DNA of 64,000 nucleotides from Betaproteobacteria bacterium (GTDB lineage Bacteria > Pseudomonadota > Gammaproteobacteria > Burkholderiales > JAEUOS01), in contig JAQGMJ010000045.1 of the NCBI GenBank assembly GCA_028292405.1, positions 1 to 64,000 of the forward strand. Direction: 5' to 3'. A model generated the notes under the pieces. The model searched no databases and was not told where the DNA came from. It saw only the letters and a list, made by a program, of their open reading frames with translations. Within the stretch, counting starts at the first letter, position 1. Each line of letters starts with the position of its first letter. This document shows, piece after piece, positions 11,559 through 20,095 of the stretch. Position numbers and translations under genes: made by a program.

Positions 11559-12734
11559 CTAGCTTCGCGGCTTCGCCGCCAGCCAGCCGGCCAGCACCAG
11601 CATCAACCCGGTGATGGCCGCCAGCGCCGCCGCCAGAAAAGCGGCGGGGATGCCCCAGAGCCGCGCAACCAAGCCCGCGCCCGGCCCGGCCAGCGCCAGG
11701 CCGAGGTCGAAGCAGGCAAGGAAGGCGCCCAGCACCAGGCCGCGATGTTCGCTGGCTACGCGCTTCATCGCCTCGATGCCCATCGAGGGAAACACTAGCG
11801 AATAGCCCAGACCCGTCAGCGTCGCGCCGGCGAAGGTCATCCAGGACGAGGTGCTGTGCCAGATCACCATCAGGCCGAGCGCTTCCACTGTCAGCGAGGC
11901 CGCGCCCGTCTGCTTGCCGCCGATCCGGTCCGGCAGGCCGGCGAACAGCAGGCGCATGCCGATATAGGCGCCACCGAAGCCGGTAAGCGCGTAGCCCGCG
12001 CCGGCCCAGCCTTCGATCTGGTAGCGCAGGGTCAGGAACGCGCTGATCGTGCCGACGCCGGAAGAGGCCAGCGCCATGGCGAGGCCGGGCGCCCAGATGC
12101 GGCCGAACACCCGCAGCAGCGAAAGCGGCGCGCGGGCGCCGGCGGGCTCTGCGTCGGTCCAGGTGAAAATCAGCGCCGCGCCCAGCAGCGGCGAGACGAT
12201 GGCGCAGGCCGCCACCGCGCCGAAGCCGCCCGCATGCAGCACCAGCAAGCCGAGCGGCGCGCCCAGCGCCAGCGCGCCGTACATCGAAATGCCGGACCAG
12301 GCCATCGCCCGCCCGGCATTCTGCGCGCCGACCCGCACGATGCTCCAGGCCACCAGCGCGGTGATGAACAGGCTCTCGCCCAGGCCCAGCAGCAGGCGCC
12401 CGGCGAGCAGCAGCGTGAGGCTCAGGCGCGGCTGCGCCACCATGGCCTGCGCGCACAGGTACAGCAGGCCGGCGCCGGAAGCACAGGCAAAGCCGGCCAG
12501 GGTGGCGCGCTTCGGGCTGCCGGTGTCGCTCAGGCGCCCGGCGTATTGGCGCGTCAGCAAAGTCGCCAGAGATTGCGTGCCGATCACCACGCCGACCGCG
12601 AAGGCGGAAAAGCCCAGACTGTCGTGGACGAACACCGCCAGCGCCGGCAGGGGAATGCCGATGGCGAGAAAGCCGAGAAAACTGGCGGTGGTAAACGCGA
12701 CGAGTTGCGCGGTAACGGTAGCGGGCTTGCTCAT
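11559..12734 (-). CDS. Major facilitator superfamily transporter
   Basis: A 391-residue MFS carrier, normal size for the 12-helix drug or sugar-acid type. The loop 2-3 motif is seen as TRQYAGRLSDTGSPKRATLAG, the MFS G-x-x-x-D-R/x-G-R/K-R signature. A second copy (GLPDRIGGKQT) lies in the second half, as expected from internal duplication. ATG 12734 starts with MSKPATVTAQ; the open frame continues 26 codons upstream without family resemblance. No regulator is adjacent, so the substrate is open; the sequence style (YhhS-like set) suggests efflux of a small hydrophobic or acidic compound. Confidence 0.85.
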   Translation of the reverse strand: MSKPATVTAQLVAFTTASFLGFLAIGIPLPALAVFVHDSLGFSAFAVGVVIGTQSLATLLTRQYAGRLSDTGSPKRATLAGFACASGAGLLYLCAQAMVAQPRLSLTLLLAGRLLLGLGESLFITALVAWSIVRVGAQNAGRAMAWSGISMYGALALGAPLGLLVLHAGGFGAVAACAIVSPLLGAALIFTWTDAEPAGARAPLSLLRVFGRIWAPGLAMALASSGVGTISAFLTLRYQIEGWAGAGYALTGFGGAYIGMRLLFAGLPDRIGGKQTGAASLTVEALGLMVIWHSTSSWMTFAGATLTGLGYSLVFPSMGIEAMKRVASEHRGLVLGAFLACFDLGLALAGPGAGLVARLWGIPAAFLAAALAAITGLMLVLAGWLAAKPRS

Positions 12735-13000
12735 GCCCCGGACGCCTGCAATTGCGAAATCATTTTTCCGTACTGATCGAAATGCGCCCGCGGGTGCGCG
12801 GACGGCACGCATGGTCGCACAACTTTCATTGCAACGAAAATGATCGCCGCAGCCGCGCCGCTCGACGACTGTCCGGCCGAACGTGCCGGCTATCGCGCTT
12901 ATGGCCGGAACGGCACGCCGTAGCGGTATGATGCGTGGTTATGATCTCTTGACCGGCGGCCCGCGCAGGGGCGTCCCTCCAAATCCCAACCAATAATCCC

Positions 13001-13963
13001 ATGGTCAATTCGCCCTTCAATCCCGACGACGTCCTCGTCTGCACCCCGCACGGGGTACGGGCCGCCAGCGACGCCAACTCCACCCTGGCAGGGGGATTTC
13101 GCGAGGTGCTGAAAGCGATCAACGGCAAGCGCCCGGTGAAGGAGTTGCAGTCCCTCCTGCCGCAGCTGCCGGCGGCGAAAATCGCCATCTGGCTGGACGA
13201 CGCGCGGCGCATGGACCTGGTCAAGGTGACGGGCGTGGCCGAGCCCGCGCCGTTGCCCGGCGCCGCCTTCGAGTACGGCGCCTATATCGAGAAGGACGAA
13301 GAGACGGCGGCGCTGGCGCGCGACATCGCCAAGTGGGCGAAGTTGAAGCCGCAGTCTGCGGTGCGGGCGCGCAACGGCGACCTCAACAAGACCGTGCAGA
13401 TGGCTACCCTGCAATCGGGCACGGCGCTGGAGTCGCTGGCCAACAGCGGCGTGTTTACCACGGCCAGTATGGAAGGTCTCGAGGCCGAAGCCGAGCCGAT
13501 GTTCCCGCCGATCGCCACTACGCCGCCTGCCGGCGCCCTGGCCGTGCCGCCTGCCGGCGCCGTGGCCGCGCAGCCGGCGGCGCCGGTGAAAAAATCCGCG
13601 TTGATCGCCGAGGAGGATGTGCCCGACCTCGGCACCCTGGCGGGCCTCTTGGGCGCGGCCGGCTATGCGGTGCGCGCCGCCGGCACGCGCAAGCAGTTTA
13701 TCGACGAGATGAACCTGCCGGTGCCGCCGGACGTGATTTTTCTCAAGCTCGAATCGACCATCCTCGATACCTTCAAGACCCTGGACAAGATCCGCCAGCA
13801 TCCGCAACTGGGCAAGATTCCGGTGATCGTCAGCGGCGCCGCGCCCAGCCGCGAAGACATCGCCAAGTCGATCATGCTGGGCGCCAGCGGCTGGATCGTG
13901 CGCCCCTACATCCGCGAAAAAGTATCGGCCGCCCTGCACGGCGCGCTGTCGGCCGGCACATGA
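13001..13963 (+). CDS. Protein with degenerate receiver domain (CheY-like, phospho-acceptor lost)
   Basis: 320 residues. The N-terminal ~80 residues resemble a winged-helix or DprA-like regulatory module (GGFREVLKAINGKRPVKELQ). The middle is a linker with Ala/Pro-rich repeats (PPAGALAVPPAGAVAA). The last ~120 residues fold like a response-regulator receiver: SALIAEEDVPDLGTLAGLL, PPDVIFLKLES, KIPVIVSGAAPS and GASGWIVRPY. The usual phospho-acceptor Asp at the end of strand 3 is replaced by Lys or Leu in VIFLKLES. The strand-1 acidic pair (EED) and a Ser in the Thr position remain. It is followed after 33 bases by a membrane-protein gene on the same strand. Probably a phosphorylation-independent signalling partner; the pathway is unknown. 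Confidence 0.65.
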   Translation: MVNSPFNPDDVLVCTPHGVRAASDANSTLAGGFREVLKAINGKRPVKELQSLLPQLPAAKIAIWLDDARRMDLVKVTGVAEPAPLPGAAFEYGAYIEKDEETAALARDIAKWAKLKPQSAVRARNGDLNKTVQMATLQSGTALESLANSGVFTTASMEGLEAEAEPMFPPIATTPPAGALAVPPAGAVAAQPAAPVKKSALIAEEDVPDLGTLAGLLGAAGYAVRAAGTRKQFIDEMNLPVPPDVIFLKLESTILDTFKTLDKIRQHPQLGKIPVIVSGAAPSREDIAKSIMLGASGWIVRPYIREKVSAALHGALSAGT

Positions 13964-13996
13964 GTTCCACCAACAAAACAGGGAGCAGCGCCGCGC

Positions 13997-14521
13997 ATGG
14001 CTGAAGCACGTTATGTCCTCAAGTACCAGACTTCACTGCCCGGCCGCGCCGCCTTCACCATATTTCTCTGTGCCAGCCTGGCGGGGGTGATTTTCATCGC
14101 CCTGCCGCTGGCGCTGCTCGGCCTGCAGGCGGGCGGCGAGGCCGGCTGGGGCACAGTGCTGGGCGCCGTGGTGGCGGCGCTGATGTTCGCCGGCCTGTCG
14201 ATGATGGCGGGCTTGCGCGCCTTCGGCCCGGGCGAGCGCATCACGCTTTCCAACGAAGGCTTTAAGTATGACGGGCTGTTCCGCGTTTCGCGCATTCGCT
14301 GGAGCGAAGTCGAATCGTTTCGCCTGACCAAGGGCGATTTCATTTCGCGCCTGCGGGTGCAGACCAGGCCGGAAGCGCGCGGCGGCGCGCGCCGGCTGGT
14401 GCTCGACGTCGGCGGCCTGACGCCCGACGCGGAAGAACTGGTGCGTGCCTTCGCCCAGTGCACCGGCATCGAGCCGCTGCTGGACAAGAAGGCGAAAAAG
14501 AAGCCTGCCGGAAAAGCCTGA
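13997..14521 (+). CDS. Uncharacterised membrane protein with C-terminal PH-like region
   Basis: 174 residues, family not recognised. Two membrane helices are clear near residues 18-42 (AFTIFLCASLAGVIFIALPLA) and 50-72. The cytoplasmic part after them (ERITLSNEGFKYDGLFRVSRIRWSEVESFRL) looks like the bacterial pleckstrin-homology fold seen in YcxB-type proteins: a short beta-rich stretch with R-I-x-W in the middle. The C-terminus is Lys-rich (KKAKKKPAGKA). It lies 33 bases after the degenerate receiver gene and may be in the same transcript. The function is unknown. Confidence 0.6.
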   Translation: MAEARYVLKYQTSLPGRAAFTIFLCASLAGVIFIALPLALLGLQAGGEAGWGTVLGAVVAALMFAGLSMMAGLRAFGPGERITLSNEGFKYDGLFRVSRIRWSEVESFRLTKGDFISRLRVQTRPEARGGARRLVLDVGGLTPDAEELVRAFAQCTGIEPLLDKKAKKKPAGKA

Positions 14522-14576
14522 TCGGGATTGCGGGCAACAGGCGGCCAGCGCCTCCAGCCACGGGCGCGAGGCGCTT

Positions 14577-15608
14577 CTAGCGCCAGTGCACCATCGGCAG
14601 GCCGGCGACCGGTGAGCGGAAAAAGGGAATGCGATTTCCCCGCAGGCTGCCGATGTAGGCGGTGCGCAAGTCCGGTCCGCCGAAGGTGACGCTGGCCATC
14701 CAGGGGGCGATGCTGCCGTGGGTGGCGGTCATCATTTCGGCAGTCACGGTGCCCTCGGCCATGGCCTTGCGAAAAGCGGCGGTGGTGTCGGGCCGGCCAT
14801 CGTCGAGCAGCACGCGGCGGTCGCCCTCGGGGGTGAGCGCGATCAGCTGGTCGACCATGATCAGGGTGCACCAGAGGTTGCCGAAGGCGTCGAAGGCGAT
14901 GCCGTCGGGGTAGCCGCCGAGATTGTCGGGCCCGAATATCTCGCGCTGCGAAAGCGATCCATCGTCGCCCACCCGCATGCGCGTGACGCGCGGACCGGTG
15001 GTTTCGACGATGTACAGCCACTCCTCCTTCGCATCGAAGCGGATTTCGTTGGTGAAGTAAAAGCCCTCGGCGACGATGCGGATGGTGCCCTTGTCGACCA
15101 GCGCGATGTAGCCGTCCTGCACACGCGAGGCGGCGGCGGTGGTCCAGGGATTCACCTTGGTGGAAACGGTGATCCAGATACGGTCTTTCGAGTCGCGCAG
15201 GACGAAGTTGACCTTGCCGATGGGCTTGCCGTCGATGCGGTCGTAAAGCGTGCGGGTGTCGCCCTCGCGGGTCATCACTTCCAGCAGGTCGGTACCGAAG
15301 TTGGAGATCAGGATGTCGCCGTTGGCGGCGAACGCCAGGCCGTTGGGCAGGGTGCCGTGGGTGTACTTGTCCTCGATGCTCTGCGCGCTGGCCTCGGCTG
15401 CGCCGCCGAAGCGGCTGTCGGACTTCTGGCCGATGAAGGTCTGCGTGCCGTCGGCGGCGATGCGCATCACCCCGCCGCGCGCGTCAGCGCTCCACAGCGT
15501 GCCGTCGGGCTCGGCCAGGATGCATTCGGGCCGCTGCAGGTCGCGGCCGATGTATTGCAGGGTGGCGGGATCTACCGTAAAGCCGTCAAGCGGATTGGCC
15601 TTTGCCAT
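14577..15608 (-). CDS. SMP-30/gluconolactonase/LRE family protein
   Basis: A 343-residue six-bladed beta-propeller of the SMP-30/gluconolactonase family. Repeated blade elements are visible: PECILAEPDGTLWSADARGG, LPNGLAFAANGDILISNFG, NEIRFDAKEEWLYIVETTG and GYPDGIAFDAFGNLWCTL. The metal-binding acidic and Asn residues of SMP-30 lactonases are in these blades (E in CILAEPDG, N in LPNGLAF, N in TNEIRFD, D in YPDGIAFD). It would hydrolyse a sugar-acid or similar lactone, probably in the cytoplasm because no signal peptide is seen. Its start overlaps the end of the CDF gene by 23 bases, so it is translationally coupled to the metal-exporter operon, an odd pairing. Confidence 0.85.
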   Translation of the reverse strand: MAKANPLDGFTVDPATLQYIGRDLQRPECILAEPDGTLWSADARGGVMRIAADGTQTFIGQKSDSRFGGAAEASAQSIEDKYTHGTLPNGLAFAANGDILISNFGTDLLEVMTREGDTRTLYDRIDGKPIGKVNFVLRDSKDRIWITVSTKVNPWTTAAASRVQDGYIALVDKGTIRIVAEGFYFTNEIRFDAKEEWLYIVETTGPRVTRMRVGDDGSLSQREIFGPDNLGGYPDGIAFDAFGNLWCTLIMVDQLIALTPEGDRRVLLDDGRPDTTAAFRKAMAEGTVTAEMMTATHGSIAPWMASVTFGGPDLRTAYIGSLRGNRIPFFRSPVAGLPMVHWR

Positions 15609-16743
15609 GGGTCCCTGTCTCCTGTGTATTTATATGTTCGTGATCATGGTCATGGTGCGCATGCGCGTGGTCATCGTGGCCGTGATGCTCATGCTGATCA
15701 TGATGTTCGTGCCGATGGTCCGCGCCGGCGGAGCGCGCCAGGCGCGGCCACACCGGCTGCAGGGTGACGTGGCCGACGCCGAACTCGCGCCGCAGCACCT
15801 CGCGCGCCTCTTCCAGCACTTGCGGCCAGTACTCGTGACTGTCGATCAGGATGTGCGCCGACAGGGCACGGCCTTCCGAACTCATCTGCCACACATGCAG
15901 GTCGTGCACCGCGGCCACGCCGCTGATTTCCGCCAGGCGCCGCTCCACCACGTGGTAGTCGAGGTCTTCGGGCACGGCTTCCATCAGTACGTTGACCGAC
16001 TCGGCCAGCAGGCGCCAGGTCGAGCGCAGGATCAGCAGGGAGACCGCCATCGACAGCAGCGGGTCGATCAGGGTCCAGGCGGTGAAGGTGACAACAGCAC
16101 CGGCAACGATCGCCGCCACCGAGCCCAGCAGGTCACCCAGCACATGCAGCACGGCAGCGCGCGAGTTCAGGTTGTGGTGGCCGCTTTTATCCCCGCGGGA
16201 GAGGACCCAGAGCACCAGCAGGTTGACCGCCAGGCCGATAGCCGCAATGCCGATCACCCAGGGGCCGGCCACCGGCTGCGGCTCGAGGATGCGCGCCACC
16301 GCTTCCACCATGATCCACACCACCACCGCCAGCATCACCAGGCCGTTGACGAAGGCGCCGATCACTTCCGCGCGGCCGTAGCCGTAGGATTTGCTGGCCG
16401 AGGCCGGGCGGCGCGCCAGGCGCGCGGCCATCAGGCCGATGAGCAATGCGGCGGCATCGGTGGCCATATGGCCGGCGTCGGAAATCAGCGCCAGCGAATG
16501 CGCATACCAGCCGCCTGCCGCTTCGACAAAGGCAAAGCCGCCGGTGATCAGCAGGGCGAAAATGAAGGAGCGGTCGATGGTCTCGCCCGCCGCGGGCTTA
16601 TGGCTGTGGGCGTGACCGTGCCCATGTTCATGCGCATGGCCATGATCATGGCCGTGGTCATGTCCATGGCCCTCATGTTCGTGCCCATGGGTAGCCTGTT
16701 CCTGCTGATAGCAGGTGGAAGAGGCTGCGGTTTTTTGATCCAT
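15586..16743 (-). CDS. CDF family metal cation efflux transporter, His-rich at both ends
   Basis: A 385-residue cation diffusion facilitator (CzcD/ZitB type). The N-terminal ~45 residues are a run of His, Gly and Glu, and the last ~40 are again His/Asp-rich. Both are probably metal-buffering tails. The membrane core has the metal site in AHSLALISDAGHMATDAAAL (H-x-x-x-D) and the second pair in LHVLGDLLGSVAAIVAG. The C-terminal domain has VHDLHVWQMSSE, a CDF dimer signature. It exports Zn2+, Cd2+ or Co2+ against the proton gradient. It lies 18 bases after the response regulator gene, so the two-component system may be co-expressed with it. The metal cannot be told from sequence. Confidence 0.92.
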   Translation of the reverse strand: MDQKTAASSTCYQQEQATHGHEHEGHGHDHGHDHGHAHEHGHGHAHSHKPAAGETIDRSFIFALLITGGFAFVEAAGGWYAHSLALISDAGHMATDAAALLIGLMAARLARRPASASKSYGYGRAEVIGAFVNGLVMLAVVVWIMVEAVARILEPQPVAGPWVIGIAAIGLAVNLLVLWVLSRGDKSGHHNLNSRAAVLHVLGDLLGSVAAIVAGAVVTFTAWTLIDPLLSMAVSLLILRSTWRLLAESVNVLMEAVPEDLDYHVVERRLAEISGVAAVHDLHVWQMSSEGRALSAHILIDSHEYWPQVLEEAREVLRREFGVGHVTLQPVWPRLARSAGADHRHEHHDQHEHHGHDDHAHAHHDHDHEHINTQETGTHGKGQSA

Positions 16744-16761
16744 GCTTGTTCTCTGGCGCCC

Positions 16762-17535
16762 CTATTTTCCCTTGACCAATTCCTTGACGGCGGACCACTG
16801 GCGCCGGCTCACCGGCAGGCGTTCCGGCACGCCGGCCAGGATCACCTGCCACTGCGGGCCGCCCTCGGCGTCATTATCCGCCTCGGCGGCGGTGCGCTCG
16901 AAACCGGTGATGCGCCCGCGCGCCACCAGGGCGCTGCGATGCACGCGCACGAAGCGCTCGCGGAATTCTTCTTCCAGGTGCACCAGCGACTCTTCCAGCA
17001 GGTATTCGCGCGCCTCGGTGCGCACGGTGATATATTTCAGTTCGGCACGCAGGTAGACCACATCGGCCAGCGGCACCAGCATCAGGCGCCCGCGCTCGCT
17101 GATCGACAGTTGCTGGCGCGCGCCGTGCGTGCTCCTGGCCAGCGCCGACTCGTCCGGCGGGCCGCCGCGCACCGCGCTTTTTTTCAGCGCCGCCAGCAGG
17201 CGCTCGGCGCGCACCGGCTTCATCAGGTAGTCGAGCGCATTCACCTCGAAGGCGGCGACCGCGAACTCGTCGTGCGCGGTGACGAAAATCACCGCCGGCG
17301 GCCTGGATGTCTTCAGCAGGTGGCGCGCCAGCTCGATGCCGCTCATGCGCGGCATCTGCATGTCGGCGATCACCAGATCAGGCGCGTCGCGCTCGACGAA
17401 GCTGATCGCCTCCGCGCCGTGCGCCGCTTCGCCCAGCACCTCGTGCGGAAATTCGGCGGCGCAATCGGCCAGCAGCTCGCGCAGGCGGCGCCGCGCGGGC
17501 GCTTCATCGTCGACGATCAGCAGGCGGCAGCTCAT
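16762..17535 (-). CDS. LytTR-family response regulator, AlgR-like
   Basis: A 257-residue regulator with an N-terminal receiver (LLIVDDEAPARRRLRELL; phospho-acceptor Asp in DLVIADMQMPRMSG; Lys in LDYLMKPV). It ends in a C-terminal LytTR DNA-binding domain (LKYITVRTEAREYLLEESL then RFVRVHRSALVA). The order and sizes match AlgR of Pseudomonas and its betaproteobacterial relatives, which bind direct repeats to control surface behaviours. Its start overlaps the stop of the sensor gene by four bases. The argH-sensor-AlgR neighbourhood resembles the argH-fimS-algR region of pseudomonads, which supports the AlgR assignment. Target genes are not visible. Confidence 0.9.
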   Translation of the reverse strand: MSCRLLIVDDEAPARRRLRELLADCAAEFPHEVLGEAAHGAEAISFVERDAPDLVIADMQMPRMSGIELARHLLKTSRPPAVIFVTAHDEFAVAAFEVNALDYLMKPVRAERLLAALKKSAVRGGPPDESALARSTHGARQQLSISERGRLMLVPLADVVYLRAELKYITVRTEAREYLLEESLVHLEEEFRERFVRVHRSALVARGRITGFERTAAEADNDAEGGPQWQVILAGVPERLPVSRRQWSAVKELVKGK

Positions 17536-18599
17536 GCCCTTCTCTCCACTCGGGGTGCTTCCTGTTCATGCATGGGCAAGGTGATTTTCACCCGGTATTC
17601 GCCGGCGCCGGTGAGCGCGTCCACGCCAGGCCCGGCTTCCAGGCGCGCCTCCACATCATAATGCAGCGCCAATCTTTCACGCACGTTGTCCAGCGCCATC
17701 TGGTTGCCGGCGCGGCCGGCCGGCTGGGTGTTGCCCTCGACCCGCGGGTTGATGATCTGGATTTCCACCAGCCGCCCCTTGCGTGCCACCGAGATCAGGA
17801 TCAGCCCCGGCTCCGGATTGGGCTCGATGCCGTGATGCACCGCGTTTTCCGCCAGCGGCTGCAGGATCAGCGGCGGAATGGTGGCGCCGAGCGCATCCGG
17901 GTCGACCAGCCAATCGACGCACAGGCGCTCGCCCAGGCGCAGCGACTCGATCGCCAGGTAGCGCTTGCACAGGTCGATCTCCTCTTCCAGGCGCACCGCG
18001 CGGCGCTCCTCCCGCAGCAGTACGCGGAACAGGTCGGCCAGGTCTTCCAGGGTGCGCTCGGCCTGCTGGGGCTGGCTGCGGATCAGCGAGAGCACGGCGG
18101 TCAGGCTGTTGAACAGGAAGTGCGGGCGGATGCGCGCCTGCAACGCCTGTAACCGTGCCTCGGCCAGGGCCGGCGAGAAGGCGCGCTCGCGCAAATAGAA
18201 GTAATAGAGCACGACGCCGCAGATCATCGTCACCACCAGCCAGTCGTGGACCACCAGCTCAAGGTCGAAACCCAGGCCCTCGCCGCGCAACAGCAGGTGC
18301 AGGCAGACGGTAATGAGGAACTCGGTGACGACGATGAGGGCGACGCTGACCCAGTAGGAATAGCGGCGCAGCACCACGCGAAACGGGCACAGCACCACCA
18401 GGCTGGAAATCAGCACCGGCTCGACAAAGGCGGCGCCGGAAAACAGATTGCTCATCCACCCGGCCAGGGTAAAGGGCCGGCTTTGCGCCAGCGCCAGGGC
18501 GGCCAGCATCGTGTTGACCAGCAACAGAATGCGCAAGATCACGCCCAGATTGCAGAAATCGGGCAGCGCGGGCTGGGTAAGACGCGGTATACTTTGCAA
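17532..18599 (-). CDS. LytS/AlgZ-type sensor histidine kinase
   Basis: About 355 residues. An N-terminal [18 protein letters not shown] block typical of the AlgZ family is followed by four to five membrane helices up to residue about 130. The His_kinase domain has the phospho-acceptor His in [19 protein letters not shown], the N-box [17 protein letters not shown] and the G-region [18 protein letters not shown]. The ATG at 'MLAAL' would cut off the conserved LPDFCN block, so I choose the TTG at 18599, which has GAGGAAAG upstream. The open frame continues far into argH, but that part is antisense. It partners the AlgR-like regulator through a four-base overlap. Confidence 0.85.
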   Translation of the reverse strand: MQSIPRLTQPALPDFCNLGVILRILLLVNTMLAALALAQSRPFTLAGWMSNLFSGAAFVEPVLISSLVVLCPFRVVLRRYSYWVSVALIVVTEFLITVCLHLLLRGEGLGFDLELVVHDWLVVTMICGVVLYYFYLRERAFSPALAEARLQALQARIRPHFLFNSLTAVLSLIRSQPQQAERTLEDLADLFRVLLREERRAVRLEEEIDLCKRYLAIESLRLGERLCVDWLVDPDALGATIPPLILQPLAENAVHHGIEPNPEPGLILISVARKGRLVEIQIINPRVEGNTQPAGRAGNQMALDNVRERLALHYDVEARLEAGPGVDALTGAGEYRVKITLPMHEQEAPRVERRA

Positions 18600-18659
18600 C
18601 TTTCCTCTAAAAAACAGTTGGTTAGGCGGATTTTCAAGACGTTTGACCAAGCTCCAAGT

Positions 18660-20054
18660 ATGGCAGAACAACACCCAAACACCAAAACCTGGTCCGGACT
18701 CTTTTCCGAGCCGGTCGACGAACTGGTCAAGCGCTACACCGCCTCGGTCACATTCGACCAGCGCATGTGGGCCGCCGACATCGCCGGTTCGCGCGCGCAT
18801 GCGACGATGCTGGCCAGGCAGAAGATCATCGGCGCGCAAGACCTCACCGACATCGAACGTGGCCTTGCCCAGATCGAAGAAGAGATCAAGGCCGGCAAGT
18901 TCAACTGGTCGCTCGACGATGAAGATGTGCACCTGAACATCGAAAAGCGCCTCACCGCCCTGGTCGGCGATGCCGGCAAGCGCCTGCACACCGGCCGCTC
19001 GCGCAACGACCAGGTCGCCACCGACATCCGCCTTTACCTGCGCGGCGAGATCGACCGCATCGCGCAGTTGATCCGCGCGTTGCAATTGAGCCTGATCACG
19101 GTGGCCGAGAAAAACGCCGACACCCTGATGCCCGGTTTCACCCATTTGCAGGTGGCGCAGCCGGTGACTTTCGGCCACCATCTGCTGGCCTACTTCGAGA
19201 TGCTCGACCGCGACCACGCGCGCCTGGCCGATGTGCGCAAGCGCGTCAACCGCCTGCCGCTGGGCGCCGCCGCGCTGGCCGGCACCACCTACCCGATCGA
19301 CCGCGAGTTCGTGGCGAAGGAACTGGGCTTCGACGGCGTCTGCGAAAACTCGCTGGATGCGGTGAGCGACCGCGACTTCGCCATCGAATTCCTCGCCGCC
19401 GCTTCGCTTATCATGACCCACATCTCGCGCCTGTCCGAAGAGCTGATCCTGTGGATGAGCCCGCGCTTCGCCTTCGTGCGCGTGGCTGACCGTTTTTGCA
19501 CCGGCTCCTCGATCATGCCGCAGAAAAAGAACCCGGACGTGCCCGAACTGGCGCGCGGCAAGACCGGCCGCGTCAACGGCCACCTGGTCGCCTTGCTGAC
19601 CCTGATGAAGGGCCAGCCCCTGGCCTACAACAAGGATAACCAGGAAGACAAGGAGCCGCTGTTCGACACGGTGGACACGCTCTCCGACACCCTGACCATT
19701 TTCGCCGACATGGTGGCCTCGATCACGGTCAACGCCGAGAACATGAAAAAGGCGGCGCTGGAAGGCTTTTCCACCGCCACCGATCTCGCCGACTACCTGG
19801 TGAAAAAGGGGCTACCGTTCCGCGACGCCCACGAGGTGGTGGCGCGCGCGGTACGCCATGCTTCGGGTCTGGGCCTCGACCTGGCGCAGGTGCCGCTGGC
19901 CGACCTGCAGGGCTTCTCGCCGCTGATCACCGAAACGGTCTACGACGTTTTAACCCTTGACGGCTCGGCCGCCAGCCGCAACCATATCGGTGGCACCGCG
20001 CCCGCGCAGGTGCGCGCCGCGCTGAACAGGGCGCGCGAGCGGATCAAGGCGTAG
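18660..20054 (+). CDS. argH: Argininosuccinate lyase
   Basis: A 464-residue argininosuccinate lyase, which splits argininosuccinate to arginine and fumarate. The three fumarase/aspartase superfamily blocks are present: [38 protein letters not shown] and the flexible signature loop [16 protein letters not shown] carrying the catalytic Ser. The ATG at 18660 matches the family N-terminus ([17 protein letters not shown]). It is divergent from the AlgZ-like kinase gene, with about 60 bases between the two starts, and is followed after 41 bases by a Ser/Thr kinase gene on the same strand. Confidence 0.97.
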   Translation: MAEQHPNTKTWSGLFSEPVDELVKRYTASVTFDQRMWAADIAGSRAHATMLARQKIIGAQDLTDIERGLAQIEEEIKAGKFNWSLDDEDVHLNIEKRLTALVGDAGKRLHTGRSRNDQVATDIRLYLRGEIDRIAQLIRALQLSLITVAEKNADTLMPGFTHLQVAQPVTFGHHLLAYFEMLDRDHARLADVRKRVNRLPLGAAALAGTTYPIDREFVAKELGFDGVCENSLDAVSDRDFAIEFLAAASLIMTHISRLSEELILWMSPRFAFVRVADRFCTGSSIMPQKKNPDVPELARGKTGRVNGHLVALLTLMKGQPLAYNKDNQEDKEPLFDTVDTLSDTLTIFADMVASITVNAENMKKAALEGFSTATDLADYLVKKGLPFRDAHEVVARAVRHASGLGLDLAQVPLADLQGFSPLITETVYDVLTLDGSAASRNHIGGTAPAQVRAALNRARERIKA

Positions 20055-20095
20055 TTCAAAACCATATAAGCGCAAAGCGCATTCAGGGAAGCCAC

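Noticed and set aside
15250..17661. An 803-codon open frame on the plus strand
   Set aside because: It is antisense to three real genes (lactonase, CDF exporter, response regulator), has His/Gln/Arg-rich nonsense composition and no domain; it results from the high-GC codon pattern.
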